Positions 1 through 5,930 of a DNA stretch of 7,026 bases are shown one piece after another; the stretch's first letter is position 1, and the number at the start of each line of letters is the position of its first letter. The translations under genes were made by a program, and so were the position numbers. The notes beneath the pieces were generated by a model. It did no database searches. It worked only from the letters and a program-made list of their open reading frames with translations, and was not told the DNA's origin. Origin of the DNA: a bacterium (GTDB lineage: Bacteria; Verrucomicrobiota; Verrucomicrobiae; Limisphaerales; J093); contig JAKCAB010000090.1 in assembly GCA_021839785.1 (NCBI GenBank), positions 1 to 7,026 on the forward strand, read 5' to 3'.

Positions 1-19
1 CGTCTGCTTCCGGACTCAT
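1..19 (-). CDS. Possible start of a divergent gene, only six codons visible
   Basis: On the minus strand an ATG at 19-17 opens a frame reading MSPEAD before the window ends. It is preceded by AAAGGA with a 5-nt spacer (ACTCG), which is a good Shine-Dalgarno position and better than anything upstream of the neighbouring kinase gene. If real, it is transcribed divergently from the kinase, and the roughly 60 to 140 bases between them would hold both promoters. I cannot name the product from six residues, and the call rests only on the ribosome binding site and start codon. It could equally be chance. Confidence 0.35.
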
Positions 20-160
20 CGAGTTCCTTTCGTGTTTGGGTTTTCGTTTGCTCGGTGAGGAACCGTTCACAGCCCCATTATGGTGGTGGTGTCAAGTTGC
101 GCCCAACAGCATCTGCGAACTTGCATTGCCGGTGCGCGATTCAGTATCCTGTCCGACGAT

Positions 161-2764
161 ATGAGCGGCGACGGCTCATCTCCATTCCACAGCCCGAATA
201 CTCCCGCGTTTGTTCCCGGATACGAGTTGCTGCGGCGGATTGGCGACGGGCGCAATAGCGAGGTGTGGCTGGCCCGGCATAGCACCTTGGGCGCGCTGCA
301 CGCGGTGAAGATCGTATGGCAGGGCCCCGTCACCGAGCGGAGCGTTTTCGAGAAGGAAATCGAAGGAGTCCGCCGCTTCGAGCCGGTCTCGCGCGAGCAT
401 GAAGGCCTGGTCGATCTGTTACAGGTGGGACGCACGGAGAACGGACAAGGCTTCTACTATGCGATGGAGTTGGCGGATTGCGCTCCCGCCGATGACGCGG
501 GAAAATCTGCCGAGAGCATGGCGAACGAGCGCATGACGGGGAGCGCGGACGCGGGGCGGGAAGACGCCGCTTACACACCGCGCACGTTAGCCAGCGAGCT
601 CCAGCGCCGGGGTCGCTTGAGCGCCCAAGAATCGTTGGACGTCGCGACATGCCTGGCCCGCACCCTCGTCTTTCTCCAATCGCGCAAGCCGGCGCTGGTC
701 CACCGGGACATCAAACCCGAAAACGTGGTTTACGTCAGCGGTCAGCCGAAGCTGGCCGATCCCGGACTGGTCACCTTGAGCGGCGATCATGTCACATGGT
801 GCGGCACCACCGGTTACATCCCGCCGGAGGGGCCAAAGAGTCCGGCCGCCGACGTCTATGCCCTCGGCAAAACCCTCTACACGGTTTCGACCGGCCTGCC
901 GCCCACGCGCTTCCCCGAATGGCCAGAAGACCAGGCGAGCCGACCCGATCATCCGCTCTGGCTAAGGCTCAACCAAGTCCTGTGCCGTGCGTGCGAAAAC
1001 GATCCACGCGCGCGGTACACCAGCGCCGCCGAAATGCTCGCCGATTTGGTGCGAGTCCGTTCCGGTCGGCCCCCAAAACTGGGGAAGCGGAAATGGGGGG
1101 GGGGCGCCGGGCTGGCGTTCGTGGGCAGCGTCGTCTTGGCGTGGGCCAGCGGACTCCTTTCCGAAGGGGTGGGGAAACGGGAAGGCGACGGAGGCGGGCT
1201 GGCCCGGCTGGACTCGGCCTGGCGGGCCGCTAGGCCACGTGAACTGATCTTTGAAGATGTTTTCACGGGGTACAGGCTAAATGTGGATGCCTGGTTTTGG
1301 AATTTTGAGGTTCGCCGCGCCGAGCCGTCGTTGGGGAAGAGCAGTCCGCAGGTATCGGTGGATAACGGGTCATTGCTGATTGCGAACTGGGTTCAGCACG
1401 AGCGGGGCATGAACATTCAGCAGGATGTCTGGCTCGGCTCCCGACTCGATTTGAAATCTCTGGGCGACACGCTGGTCGAGATCGATCTTTCCGGCTCGGT
1501 GAAACAGGGAGGCATCCGGATTGATGTGATCGAGGACAGAGCGGTTGATAAAATTGGCCGGTTGAAGCGAGTGACTTTGTTTCTTCTCAGCGCCGGCAAG
1601 GTACAGACCAACGAACTGAACCGGCTGAGTCTCGCTGTGGAGTTGTCACCGCGCACCGGCCTCGGCGTTGCTCGGTGGCACGAGGGCAACAGGGCACGTT
1701 TCCGGCTGTTCGATCTGGCACCGCTCAAAAGTTGGCGGCTGTTCTTCGCTACTTCCGCGCATTCCGCAGCACAAATGGGTGCAGGTTTGACGCAACTGAA
1801 GCTGCATCGCGTCCGCATCTCACGCGCTGCGCCGGCCGACCAGATTATTGGCTGGGTCAGCAACGAGGTAGCGGTGCTTCCGGTAGCCGGCATCGAGGTG
1901 GTCAACCGGACGACCGGCCAGCGCGCGCGCGCGAATGCGCTGGGTGAATATGCGCTGCCCGCCAAGCTGGGCGAGAACGAGCCGGCGGTGCCCGGAGAAG
2001 CCTACGAACTCGTTCGCGGGCCGGAGCGGGTGCGCCTGGCAGAATCCGGCTGGGTACGCCGGGACCTGGCGGTGCGCAAACGAAGGCTCCAGCGCGGGGA
2101 TGTTGCCGAGGCGGTGTTCATCAGCGACATACCGCTGGTTCGTCTGGCCATAAATGACACCCTCTTGTACTCGCTGGATACCGATGGCGAAGTAGTGCGC
2201 TTCGATAGGCACGCCCGGATCCTTGACAGATTAGGATCCATTCCGGCGGTGGCAGGACTCTGTTGGGCCAACGGCAGCTTGTTTGCGATCGGCACTTTCA
2301 AACACGCGTGGCTATACGAGTTCGATCCGTCCGCGGAACCGGTCCTGCGGCCGTTGTTTTCAGTGGGCAACCGCACTCTGTGGCCGACCGGTTTGGCTTT
2401 CGACGGAACCAACTTCTGGTTCGCGGAGTCCGACCGGGAGCACACCAATCGGTTTGGCGTTTACGCCGTGCGGGCAAGCGATGGCACCGGACAGGAGCAT
2501 CTGCCTAGCAGCGATGGCGGGTTGGAGGATGTGGCTTGGGGGGAAAGACATCTCTGGGTTTCCAGCAGCTCTGGGTGGCTTTACGAAGTAGATGTCGCCA
2601 AGGCCCGGCAAGGCAATACGCTCGAGGCGGGCATCGTGGCCCGCTATCCCGGGGTGTTTGGTGGCATCGAGTTTTGGAACGGACAACTCTGGTCGTTTCA
2701 GGGTGGCTGGCTGAGGCGGACTTACCTGACGGGTGGATCTCCCGCAGCAAAGCCTGGCGGATGA
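161..2764 (+). CDS. Transmembrane Ser/Thr protein kinase with C-terminal ConA-like, Ig-like and propeller-like sensor region
   Basis: Predicted membrane receptor kinase that phosphorylates Ser/Thr on cytoplasmic targets. Residues are numbered from the upstream in-frame ATG at 80; the ATG at 161 is residue 28. Kinase domain about 48-326: glycine loop G55-x-G57 with V62, lysine K77 (AVKIV), likely helix-C E93, HRDIKPEN with D210/K212/N215, metal-binding D227 in DPG instead of DFG, PPE at 248-250, D258 (DVYALG). A variable Ala/Asp/Glu-rich insert lies at 133-168. RPPKLGKRK then a hydrophobic helix at about 340-360 suggests N-in/C-out topology. Outside: ConA/LamG-like region about 388-582, carboxypeptidase-regulatory-like domain about 590-627, five propeller-like repeats about 684-883. 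Start uncertain: residues 1-27 look non-conserved and neither ATG has a well-placed ribosome site (GAGG at 57-60 is 19 nt from 80). I prefer 161. No terminator seen after the TGA. Kinase identity is firm; the outer domain names are by fold resemblance. Confidence 0.9.
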   Translation: MSGDGSSPFHSPNTPAFVPGYELLRRIGDGRNSEVWLARHSTLGALHAVKIVWQGPVTERSVFEKEIEGVRRFEPVSREHEGLVDLLQVGRTENGQGFYYAMELADCAPADDAGKSAESMANERMTGSADAGREDAAYTPRTLASELQRRGRLSAQESLDVATCLARTLVFLQSRKPALVHRDIKPENVVYVSGQPKLADPGLVTLSGDHVTWCGTTGYIPPEGPKSPAADVYALGKTLYTVSTGLPPTRFPEWPEDQASRPDHPLWLRLNQVLCRACENDPRARYTSAAEMLADLVRVRSGRPPKLGKRKWGGGAGLAFVGSVVLAWASGLLSEGVGKREGDGGGLARLDSAWRAARPRELIFEDVFTGYRLNVDAWFWNFEVRRAEPSLGKSSPQVSVDNGSLLIANWVQHERGMNIQQDVWLGSRLDLKSLGDTLVEIDLSGSVKQGGIRIDVIEDRAVDKIGRLKRVTLFLLSAGKVQTNELNRLSLAVELSPRTGLGVARWHEGNRARFRLFDLAPLKSWRLFFATSAHSAAQMGAGLTQLKLHRVRISRAAPADQIIGWVSNEVAVLPVAGIEVVNRTTGQRARANALGEYALPAKLGENEPAVPGEAYELVRGPERVRLAESGWVRRDLAVRKRRLQRGDVAEAVFISDIPLVRLAINDTLLYSLDTDGEVVRFDRHARILDRLGSIPAVAGLCWANGSLFAIGTFKHAWLYEFDPSAEPVLRPLFSVGNRTLWPTGLAFDGTNFWFAESDREHTNRFGVYAVRASDGTGQEHLPSSDGGLEDVAWGERHLWVSSSSGWLYEVDVAKARQGNTLEAGIVARYPGVFGGIEFWNGQLWSFQGGWLRRTYLTGGSPAAKPGG
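1095..1104 (+). repeat. G10 homopolymer inside the kinase gene
   Basis: Ten consecutive G bases encode Gly-Gly and part of flanking codons (W339, G340-G342), exactly between the kinase domain and the membrane helix. Runs of this length are prone to polymerase slippage. A shift into either alternative frame meets a stop soon after, at about 1233 or 1247, so a slipped product would keep the full kinase domain but lose the membrane helix and the whole outer region. It could also be a sequencing error hotspot, but the frame is intact on both sides as given. Confidence 0.9.
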
Positions 2765-2835
2765 ACGAGAGACTCTATCGCCATCTGCACGCCAGTTAGT
2801 CAAACCGGAAGCGTCAGGGTTGTGATTGGCGGCTA

Positions 2836-3076
2836 AAACGCGATCGGTCTGGAGCAGGAAATTCGACCCCACGAGCCGGCCGTTCATCCGCGCGGCCACG
2901 CCGAAACTGCCGGGGAGGCTCATGACCAACTCGAGCACGCGGGCCGCCGTCTCCGGGTCGGGAAAAGGTCGCTCGAAGCCGTGGCCTTCGGACACCGTGC
3001 GAAAGGCCTCGAAACAGACGCGCCCCAGTTCCGGCGCATCGTGCGCGCTGGGTCTCGATAACTCGATGTCTTTCAT
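2836..3076 (-). pseudogene. GNAT acetyltransferase remnant, C-terminal half missing
   Basis: From ATG 3076 the minus strand reads about 80 residues typical of a GNAT N-terminal half: a first strand (MKDIELSRP), helix 1 (DAPELGRVCFEAF), helix 2 (PETAARVLELVMSLPG) and the strand pair FGVAARMNGRLVGSNFL. After TDRV, at about 2836, the similarity stops. What follows (AANHNPDASG and on) does not resemble a GNAT, and the frame simply stays open into the antisense of the kinase gene as far as 2360. The acetyl-CoA pyrophosphate-binding motif (R/Q-x-x-G-x-G/A) is absent, so an active enzyme is not expected. No Shine-Dalgarno is seen, and a terminator lies just upstream. The break lies about 70 bases past the kinase stop codon, so a rearrangement that brought in the kinase gene or deleted the GNAT end is plausible. 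Confidence 0.6.
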
Positions 3077-3093
3077 GGCAATCGCCGGTTCGG

Positions 3094-3134
3094 AAAAAGA
3101 AAAGTGGCGGCAAGGTAGCTTGACTGCCGCCACT
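3094..3134 (-). terminator. Rho-independent terminator of the asd-sufE-tatD unit
   Basis: A perfect 10-bp inverted repeat, AGTGGCGGCA (3103-3112) and TGCCGCCACT (3125-3134), has a 12-nt loop. On the minus strand it is followed at once by TTTTCTTTTT (3103-3094, sharing one base with the stem). It lies 24 bases past the stop codon of the TatD-family gene, so it should end that transcript. It also sits 18 bases before the GNAT remnant ATG and would block read-through into it. Confidence 0.9.
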
Positions 3135-3158
3135 GGCAAACCGCGGCCTCAACCTGGT

Positions 3159-4004
3159 TCAAACGACGCCGAACAGCCGGCTGAAGTTGGCTTCGACGCG
3201 CGCGGCCAGCGCGGCCAGCGGCTCGCCGAAAAGTTCCGCCGCGAAGGCATAGACGGCCCGCAAGTTCGCCGGGTGGTTGAGCGGCTTGCCCGTGGCCGGG
3301 TCTTCGAGCGCGTAGATTCGCGGCGCCGTTTCGTCGGCTGACGTGCCGGGCCGAGCTGGCGGGCTGGCGGGCAGGAGCTGATCGGGCGCGTCGGTCTCGA
3401 TCAGGAGGCGGTCGGGCGGCACCGCCTTGAAGGCGTCGCGCTGGCGCTGTTTGCGGACGTGGGCGAAATAGCCGGGAAGCGAGAAATACGCGCCGAGCTT
3501 GGCCAGCGGCGCGACCATTTCCACTGGCCCGCCGTACGAGTGCAGCAAAAAGCCGCGAGCCGGTCGCGGTTCGCTGCGCAGCAGGTCGAACAGCCGGCCC
3601 CAAGCTTGCAGGCAATGGATGCTTGCTGGGAGGTTGCGCGCGGCCGCCAAGCGAAGTTGCCACACAAAGGCCGCTTCCTGCGCCGGCAGATCCAGTCCCG
3701 GCCTCCAGCGGTCCAGGCCGATCTCGCCAATCGCGGCGCCGGGCGTCTCGTCCAGCCAGCGGACCAGCGCGGCTTGCCACGCGGGCGTGCGCTCGGCCAC
3801 GTACCACGGATGCACGCCGAAGCTGGGCCGGACCAGGTCGGGGTGCTGACGCGCCAGCGCGGCGACCTGCGGCCAGTCGGATTCGCACGCGCCGTTGACC
3901 ACCATGGCCGCGACACCTTCAGTCCGGCACGCCGCCACGAGTTCCGCCTGCCGACCGGCGAAGCGCTCGTCCTGGAGATGGTTGTGCGCGTCGTAGAAAC
4001 GCAC
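3159..4004 (-). CDS. TatD-family metal-dependent hydrolase
   Basis: Predicted cytoplasmic TIM-barrel hydrolase of the amidohydrolase superfamily. TatD proteins are metal-dependent DNases or phosphoesterases, but the substrate of this one cannot be told. At 281 residues it has the usual family length. Metal and catalytic positions are present: H7 and H9 in DAHNHL, E94 in IGEIGLD, H130 in SIHC, H155 in LLHSYGG and D205 in IETDAPD. The GVHPWY segment (63-68) is also typical. The start is GTG at 4004: GAGG (4013-4010) lies 5 nt upstream and overlaps the sufE stop codon, so translation is probably coupled to sufE. The strong terminator at 3134-3094 follows. The family has several paralogous branches (TatD, YcfH, YjjV), so I give no symbol. 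Confidence 0.92.
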   Translation of the reverse strand: MRFYDAHNHLQDERFAGRQAELVAACRTEGVAAMVVNGACESDWPQVAALARQHPDLVRPSFGVHPWYVAERTPAWQAALVRWLDETPGAAIGEIGLDRWRPGLDLPAQEAAFVWQLRLAAARNLPASIHCLQAWGRLFDLLRSEPRPARGFLLHSYGGPVEMVAPLAKLGAYFSLPGYFAHVRKQRQRDAFKAVPPDRLLIETDAPDQLLPASPPARPGTSADETAPRIYALEDPATGKPLNHPANLRAVYAFAAELFGEPLAALAARVEANFSRLFGVV

Positions 4005-4014
4005 GGCAACCTCA
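4005..4014 (-). promoter_or_regulatory. Ribosome binding site of the TatD-family gene, overlapping the sufE stop
   Basis: On the minus strand TGAGG contains both the sufE stop codon (TGA, 4014-4012) and the GAGG core (4013-4010), then TTGCC and the GTG start at 4004. This decides the GTG start and suggests that ribosomes ending sufE reinitiate on the next gene. Confidence 0.6.
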
Positions 4015-4521
4015 GCCGGTCACATCCGCGGAGAAATCTGGCGCGCGCTCAAGTTGGCTGGCCGCGAACGCGCGGATTTGTTCCCAAGTGCGCGCCTGGG
4101 CGTTGCGGCGGTTGGGCGTCAAAAGCTGCTGCCAGCCCAAACCGGCGAGCCATTCGTAGTTGTCGCCCAGAATCTCCGCGGGCGTGCAGCCGGAATAGAC
4201 TTCGGCGACCAGGAGCGCCATTGCCCGCACCACCTGCGAATCCGAATCGCAGCGAAACCAGCACCGGCCGTCGCGGAATTCCGCGACCAACCACAATTGC
4301 GACAGGCAGCCCGGCACGCGGTGGGCCGCGGTTCGGAAATCATCCGGCAGGGACGGCCGTTGGCGCGCGCGATCGACCAGCCAGGCCAGTCGTTCCTGCG
4401 CGTTGCGACAACGCCCCAGCGCCGCCGCCAGGGCGCTCTGGCGCCCAGCCAGAGTCGAGGCGTGGGTCAGCGGATAGCGCGCGCGGAACACGACCGGTTT
4501 GCTGGCGACCGCAGTGGTCAT
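4012..4521 (-). CDS. sufE: SufE-family cysteine desulfurase sulfur acceptor
   Basis: Likely accepts persulfide sulfur from a SufS/CsdA-type cysteine desulfurase and passes it on for Fe-S cluster assembly in the cytoplasm. It has 169 residues, slightly longer than typical because of about 25 extra residues at the N-terminus. The diagnostic sulfur-accepting cysteine is C72 in HRVPGCLSQLW, preceded by the helix NAQERLAWLVDRARQRPSLPDD. The C-terminal stretch has YSGCTPAEIL and LLTPNRRNA, also family-like. Start ATG at 4521 lies 23 bases after the asd stop; no clear ribosome site is seen, so an internal start is possible. No SufS, SufB, SufC or SufD gene is in the window, so its partner must be elsewhere. 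CsdE and SufE cannot be separated from sequence alone. Confidence 0.9.
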   Translation of the reverse strand: MTTAVASKPVVFRARYPLTHASTLAGRQSALAAALGRCRNAQERLAWLVDRARQRPSLPDDFRTAAHRVPGCLSQLWLVAEFRDGRCWFRCDSDSQVVRAMALLVAEVYSGCTPAEILGDNYEWLAGLGWQQLLTPNRRNAQARTWEQIRAFAASQLERAPDFSADVTG

Positions 4522-4544
4522 GGGATAAATGGCCGGGGGCCGGT

Positions 4545-5552
4545 TCAGGCTTTGAGCAACTCTTCGGCGATCTGGACGGCGTTGAGCGCCGCGCCCTTGA
4601 GGAGCTGGTCGCCGCTGACCCAGAAGCACAGGCCGTTGTCGAGCGCGCAATCCATCCGCACGCGACCGACGGCGCAGTTGTATTTGTCCGTCTGGTACAG
4701 CGGCAGCGGGTACTCGCACTGGGCGGGGTTGTCGATCACGTCCAAGCCGGGCGCCTTCCGCAGCGCTTCGAGCGCGGCCGGCACGCTGACCGGCTTTTCG
4801 AACTCGGCGCTGACCGCCACCGAGTGGGCGCGATAGACCGGCACGCGCACGCAGGTTACGCTGGCGCGGAAGGCCGGATGGTGCATGATCTTCCGGCCTT
4901 CGTTTTCCATCTTCATCTCCTCTTTCGTGTAACCGCTCGGCAGGAAGGAATCGACGTGCGGCAACACGTTGAAGGCGATCTGGTGCGGATAGACCTCGCG
5001 CGTCACGGCCTGGCCGTGAACGATCTGGTCCACCTGGCGATCGAGTTCGGCGATGGCCTTGGCGCCGGTGCCGGAGACGGCCTGGTAGCTGGAGGCGAAG
5101 ATGCGCTGGCAGCCGAAGGCCGCGTGCAACGGGTACAACGCCATGAGCGTGATCGCGGTGGTGCAGTTCGGGTTCGCGATGATGCCCCGGTGTTGCTTCA
5201 CGTCCGCGGCGTTGATCTCCGGCACGACCAACGGCACCGCCGGGTCCATCCGAAACGCGCTCGAGTTGTCCACCACCACGCAGCCGGCCGCGACCGCGAC
5301 GGGCGCGAATTCCTTCGAGATGCTGCCGCCGGCGCTGAACAAGGCGAAGTCGATGCCTTGGAACGAAGTTTTAGTCAGCTCCTGCACGGTGACGTCCGCG
5401 CCCTTGAACTTGAGTTTCTTGCCAACGGAACGGGCGGAGGCGAGCAACGTGAGTTTCCCCACCGGGAATGCGCGTCGCTCGAGCGTCTTGATCATTTCGA
5501 TGCCGACGGCGCCGGTCGCGCCGACGACGGCCACGTGCGGAGTCCGATTCAT
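4545..5552 (-). CDS. asd: Aspartate-semialdehyde dehydrogenase
   Basis: Catalyses NADPH-dependent reductive dephosphorylation of aspartyl-4-phosphate to aspartate-4-semialdehyde, the branch point to lysine/diaminopimelate, threonine and methionine. At 335 residues it is full length. The N-terminal NADP fold has GATGAVG (11-17). SAGGS is at 73-77 and DNSSAFRMD at 95-103. The catalytic C130 lies in NPNCTT, Q157 in SSYQAVSGTG, and PHxxxFN is present at 189-195. R236 (substrate) and H243 (catalytic base) are in RVPVYRAHS. All key residues are present, so it should be active. ATG at 5552 has no Shine-Dalgarno (the preceding bases read GCTCCTTT). A near-consensus promoter ends only 11 bases upstream, so the message may be nearly leaderless. 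It is first gene of the asd-sufE-tatD unit. Confidence 0.97.
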   Translation of the reverse strand: MNRTPHVAVVGATGAVGIEMIKTLERRAFPVGKLTLLASARSVGKKLKFKGADVTVQELTKTSFQGIDFALFSAGGSISKEFAPVAVAAGCVVVDNSSAFRMDPAVPLVVPEINAADVKQHRGIIANPNCTTAITLMALYPLHAAFGCQRIFASSYQAVSGTGAKAIAELDRQVDQIVHGQAVTREVYPHQIAFNVLPHVDSFLPSGYTKEEMKMENEGRKIMHHPAFRASVTCVRVPVYRAHSVAVSAEFEKPVSVPAALEALRKAPGLDVIDNPAQCEYPLPLYQTDKYNCAVGRVRMDCALDNGLCFWVSGDQLLKGAALNAVQIAEELLKA

Positions 5553-5563
5553 AAAGGAGCGCG

Positions 5564-5591
5564 ACTATAAGAAATGGAAGGGGCGTGTCAA
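5564..5591 (-). promoter_or_regulatory. Sigma-70-type promoter of asd
   Basis: On the minus strand a perfect TTGACA (5591-5586) is separated by 16 bases from TATAGT (5569-5564), a 5/6 match to the -10 consensus. Start of transcription would fall near 5558-5556, only about 4 to 6 bases before the asd ATG at 5552. The position right in front of a promoterless-looking gene makes it more likely than chance. Confidence 0.75.
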
Positions 5592-5601
5592 ACGCCGCTC
5601 C

Positions 5602-5628
5602 AACGCGGGGGTGGGGCGCCCCTGCGTT
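5602..5628. other. Hairpin, 10-bp stem with 7-nt loop
   Basis: AACGCGGGGG (5602-5611) pairs with CCCCTGCGTT (5619-5628), with one G-T wobble and the loop TGGGGCG. On the plus strand it ends in TTTT (5627-5630), partly inside the stem, so it could act as a weak terminator for plus-strand transcription, but no plus-strand gene lies upstream. It stands just upstream of the asd -35 box. Its role is unknown. Confidence 0.45.
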
Positions 5629-5663
5629 TTCAGACCGAACGCGCGCCAACAAATTCACCCTAA

Positions 5664-5742
5664 TGCGCAAGTCCTTACCTCAATCGTAAGGATTGGGGGT
5701 TTTGTCCAAGGAAACGGCTTCCGTCCGTTTCCGACTTGCGCA
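5664..5742. repeat. Cloverleaf-like inverted-repeat element of 79 bp
   Basis: Terminal inverted repeats TGCGCAAGTC (5664-5673) and GACTTGCGCA (5733-5742) match perfectly over 10 bp. Between them lie three adjacent hairpins: TCCTTAC/GTAAGGA (5672-5678/5686-5692, 7-nt loop), TTGG/CCAA (5693-5696/5706-5709, 9-nt loop) and GGAAACGG/CCGTTTCC (5710-5717/5725-5732, 7-nt loop). With the outer stem taken as 8 bp, nearly every base is in a stem or loop, forming a packed four-way junction. Arm sizes and loops do not fit a tRNA (no T-loop TTCRA, no CCA). No coding sequence or promoter is evident. It may be a small mobile repeat (MITE or REP-like) or a structured RNA; I see only one copy here. Confidence 0.6.
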
Positions 5743-5829
5743 ACCACGACGCTGAAAGAGCAACTCACTTTGTCTTTTCACGCGCGATACGTCGAACTCG
5801 TCCGCTAATTCCAAGATCGTTACTGCCCT

Positions 5830-5904
5830 GTGGCTTCCGACGTCAGTCGGCGCAAACTGATTTCCTGGCGAATGAAGTTGGCGCGGACTCACGTCCGCGG
5901 CTAC
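5830..5904. repeat. BIME/MITE-like pair of palindromic units in inverted orientation
   Basis: The 24-base ends 5830-5853 and 5881-5904 are inverted copies of each other, matching at 18 of 24 positions. Each end is itself a palindrome: CCGAC-gtca-GTCGG (5837-5850) and CGCGGAC-tcac-GTCCGCG (5882-5899). Two of the six differences lie opposite each other in the stem (C/G against G/C) and keep pairing, as expected if the hairpin was selected. A 27-base spacer (5854-5880) separates them. The arrangement resembles two REP units in a BIME, or a very small MITE. The core GCGGACTCACGTCCGC looks familiar to me as an intergenic repeat of verrucomicrobial genomes, but that is memory only. Confidence 0.6.
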
Positions 5905-5930
5905 GAGATTCGTTGAATTGCTCTAGCTGC

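Noticed and set aside
1918..1941. GC-alternating run with CCAGCGC/GCGCTGG inverted repeat
   Set aside because: It lies inside the coding sequence of the kinase, in ordinary codons for QRARANALG, and is explained by high-GC coding.
2360..2835. Continuation of the GNAT frame on the minus strand
   Set aside because: It stays open by chance across the antisense of the kinase gene. The residues do not resemble a GNAT C-terminal half.
3459..5570. A 703-codon open frame on the plus strand
   Set aside because: It runs antisense to asd, sufE and the TatD-family gene, which have clear catalytic motifs. Its translation is Arg/Ala/Gly-rich low-complexity text, as expected for the shadow of high-GC genes.
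5573..5647. Small plus-strand frame after AAGGAG at 5554-5559
   Set aside because: The AAGGAG is 13 bases from the ATG, the frame has only 24 codons with no recognisable sequence, and it overlaps the asd promoter and hairpin.
5664..5742. tRNA or integron attC site
   Set aside because: The arm sizes do not match a tRNA and there is no T-loop sequence or CCA end. The terminal bases lack the attC GTTRRRY/RYYYAAC boxes.
5680..5892. A 70-codon minus-strand frame, and the antisense plus-strand tail ending at 5808 with a protein-like LKEQLTLSFHARYVELVR
   Set aside because: Both lie over repeat structures, have no ribosome site and match no family I know. A decayed gene end cannot be excluded but is not supported.
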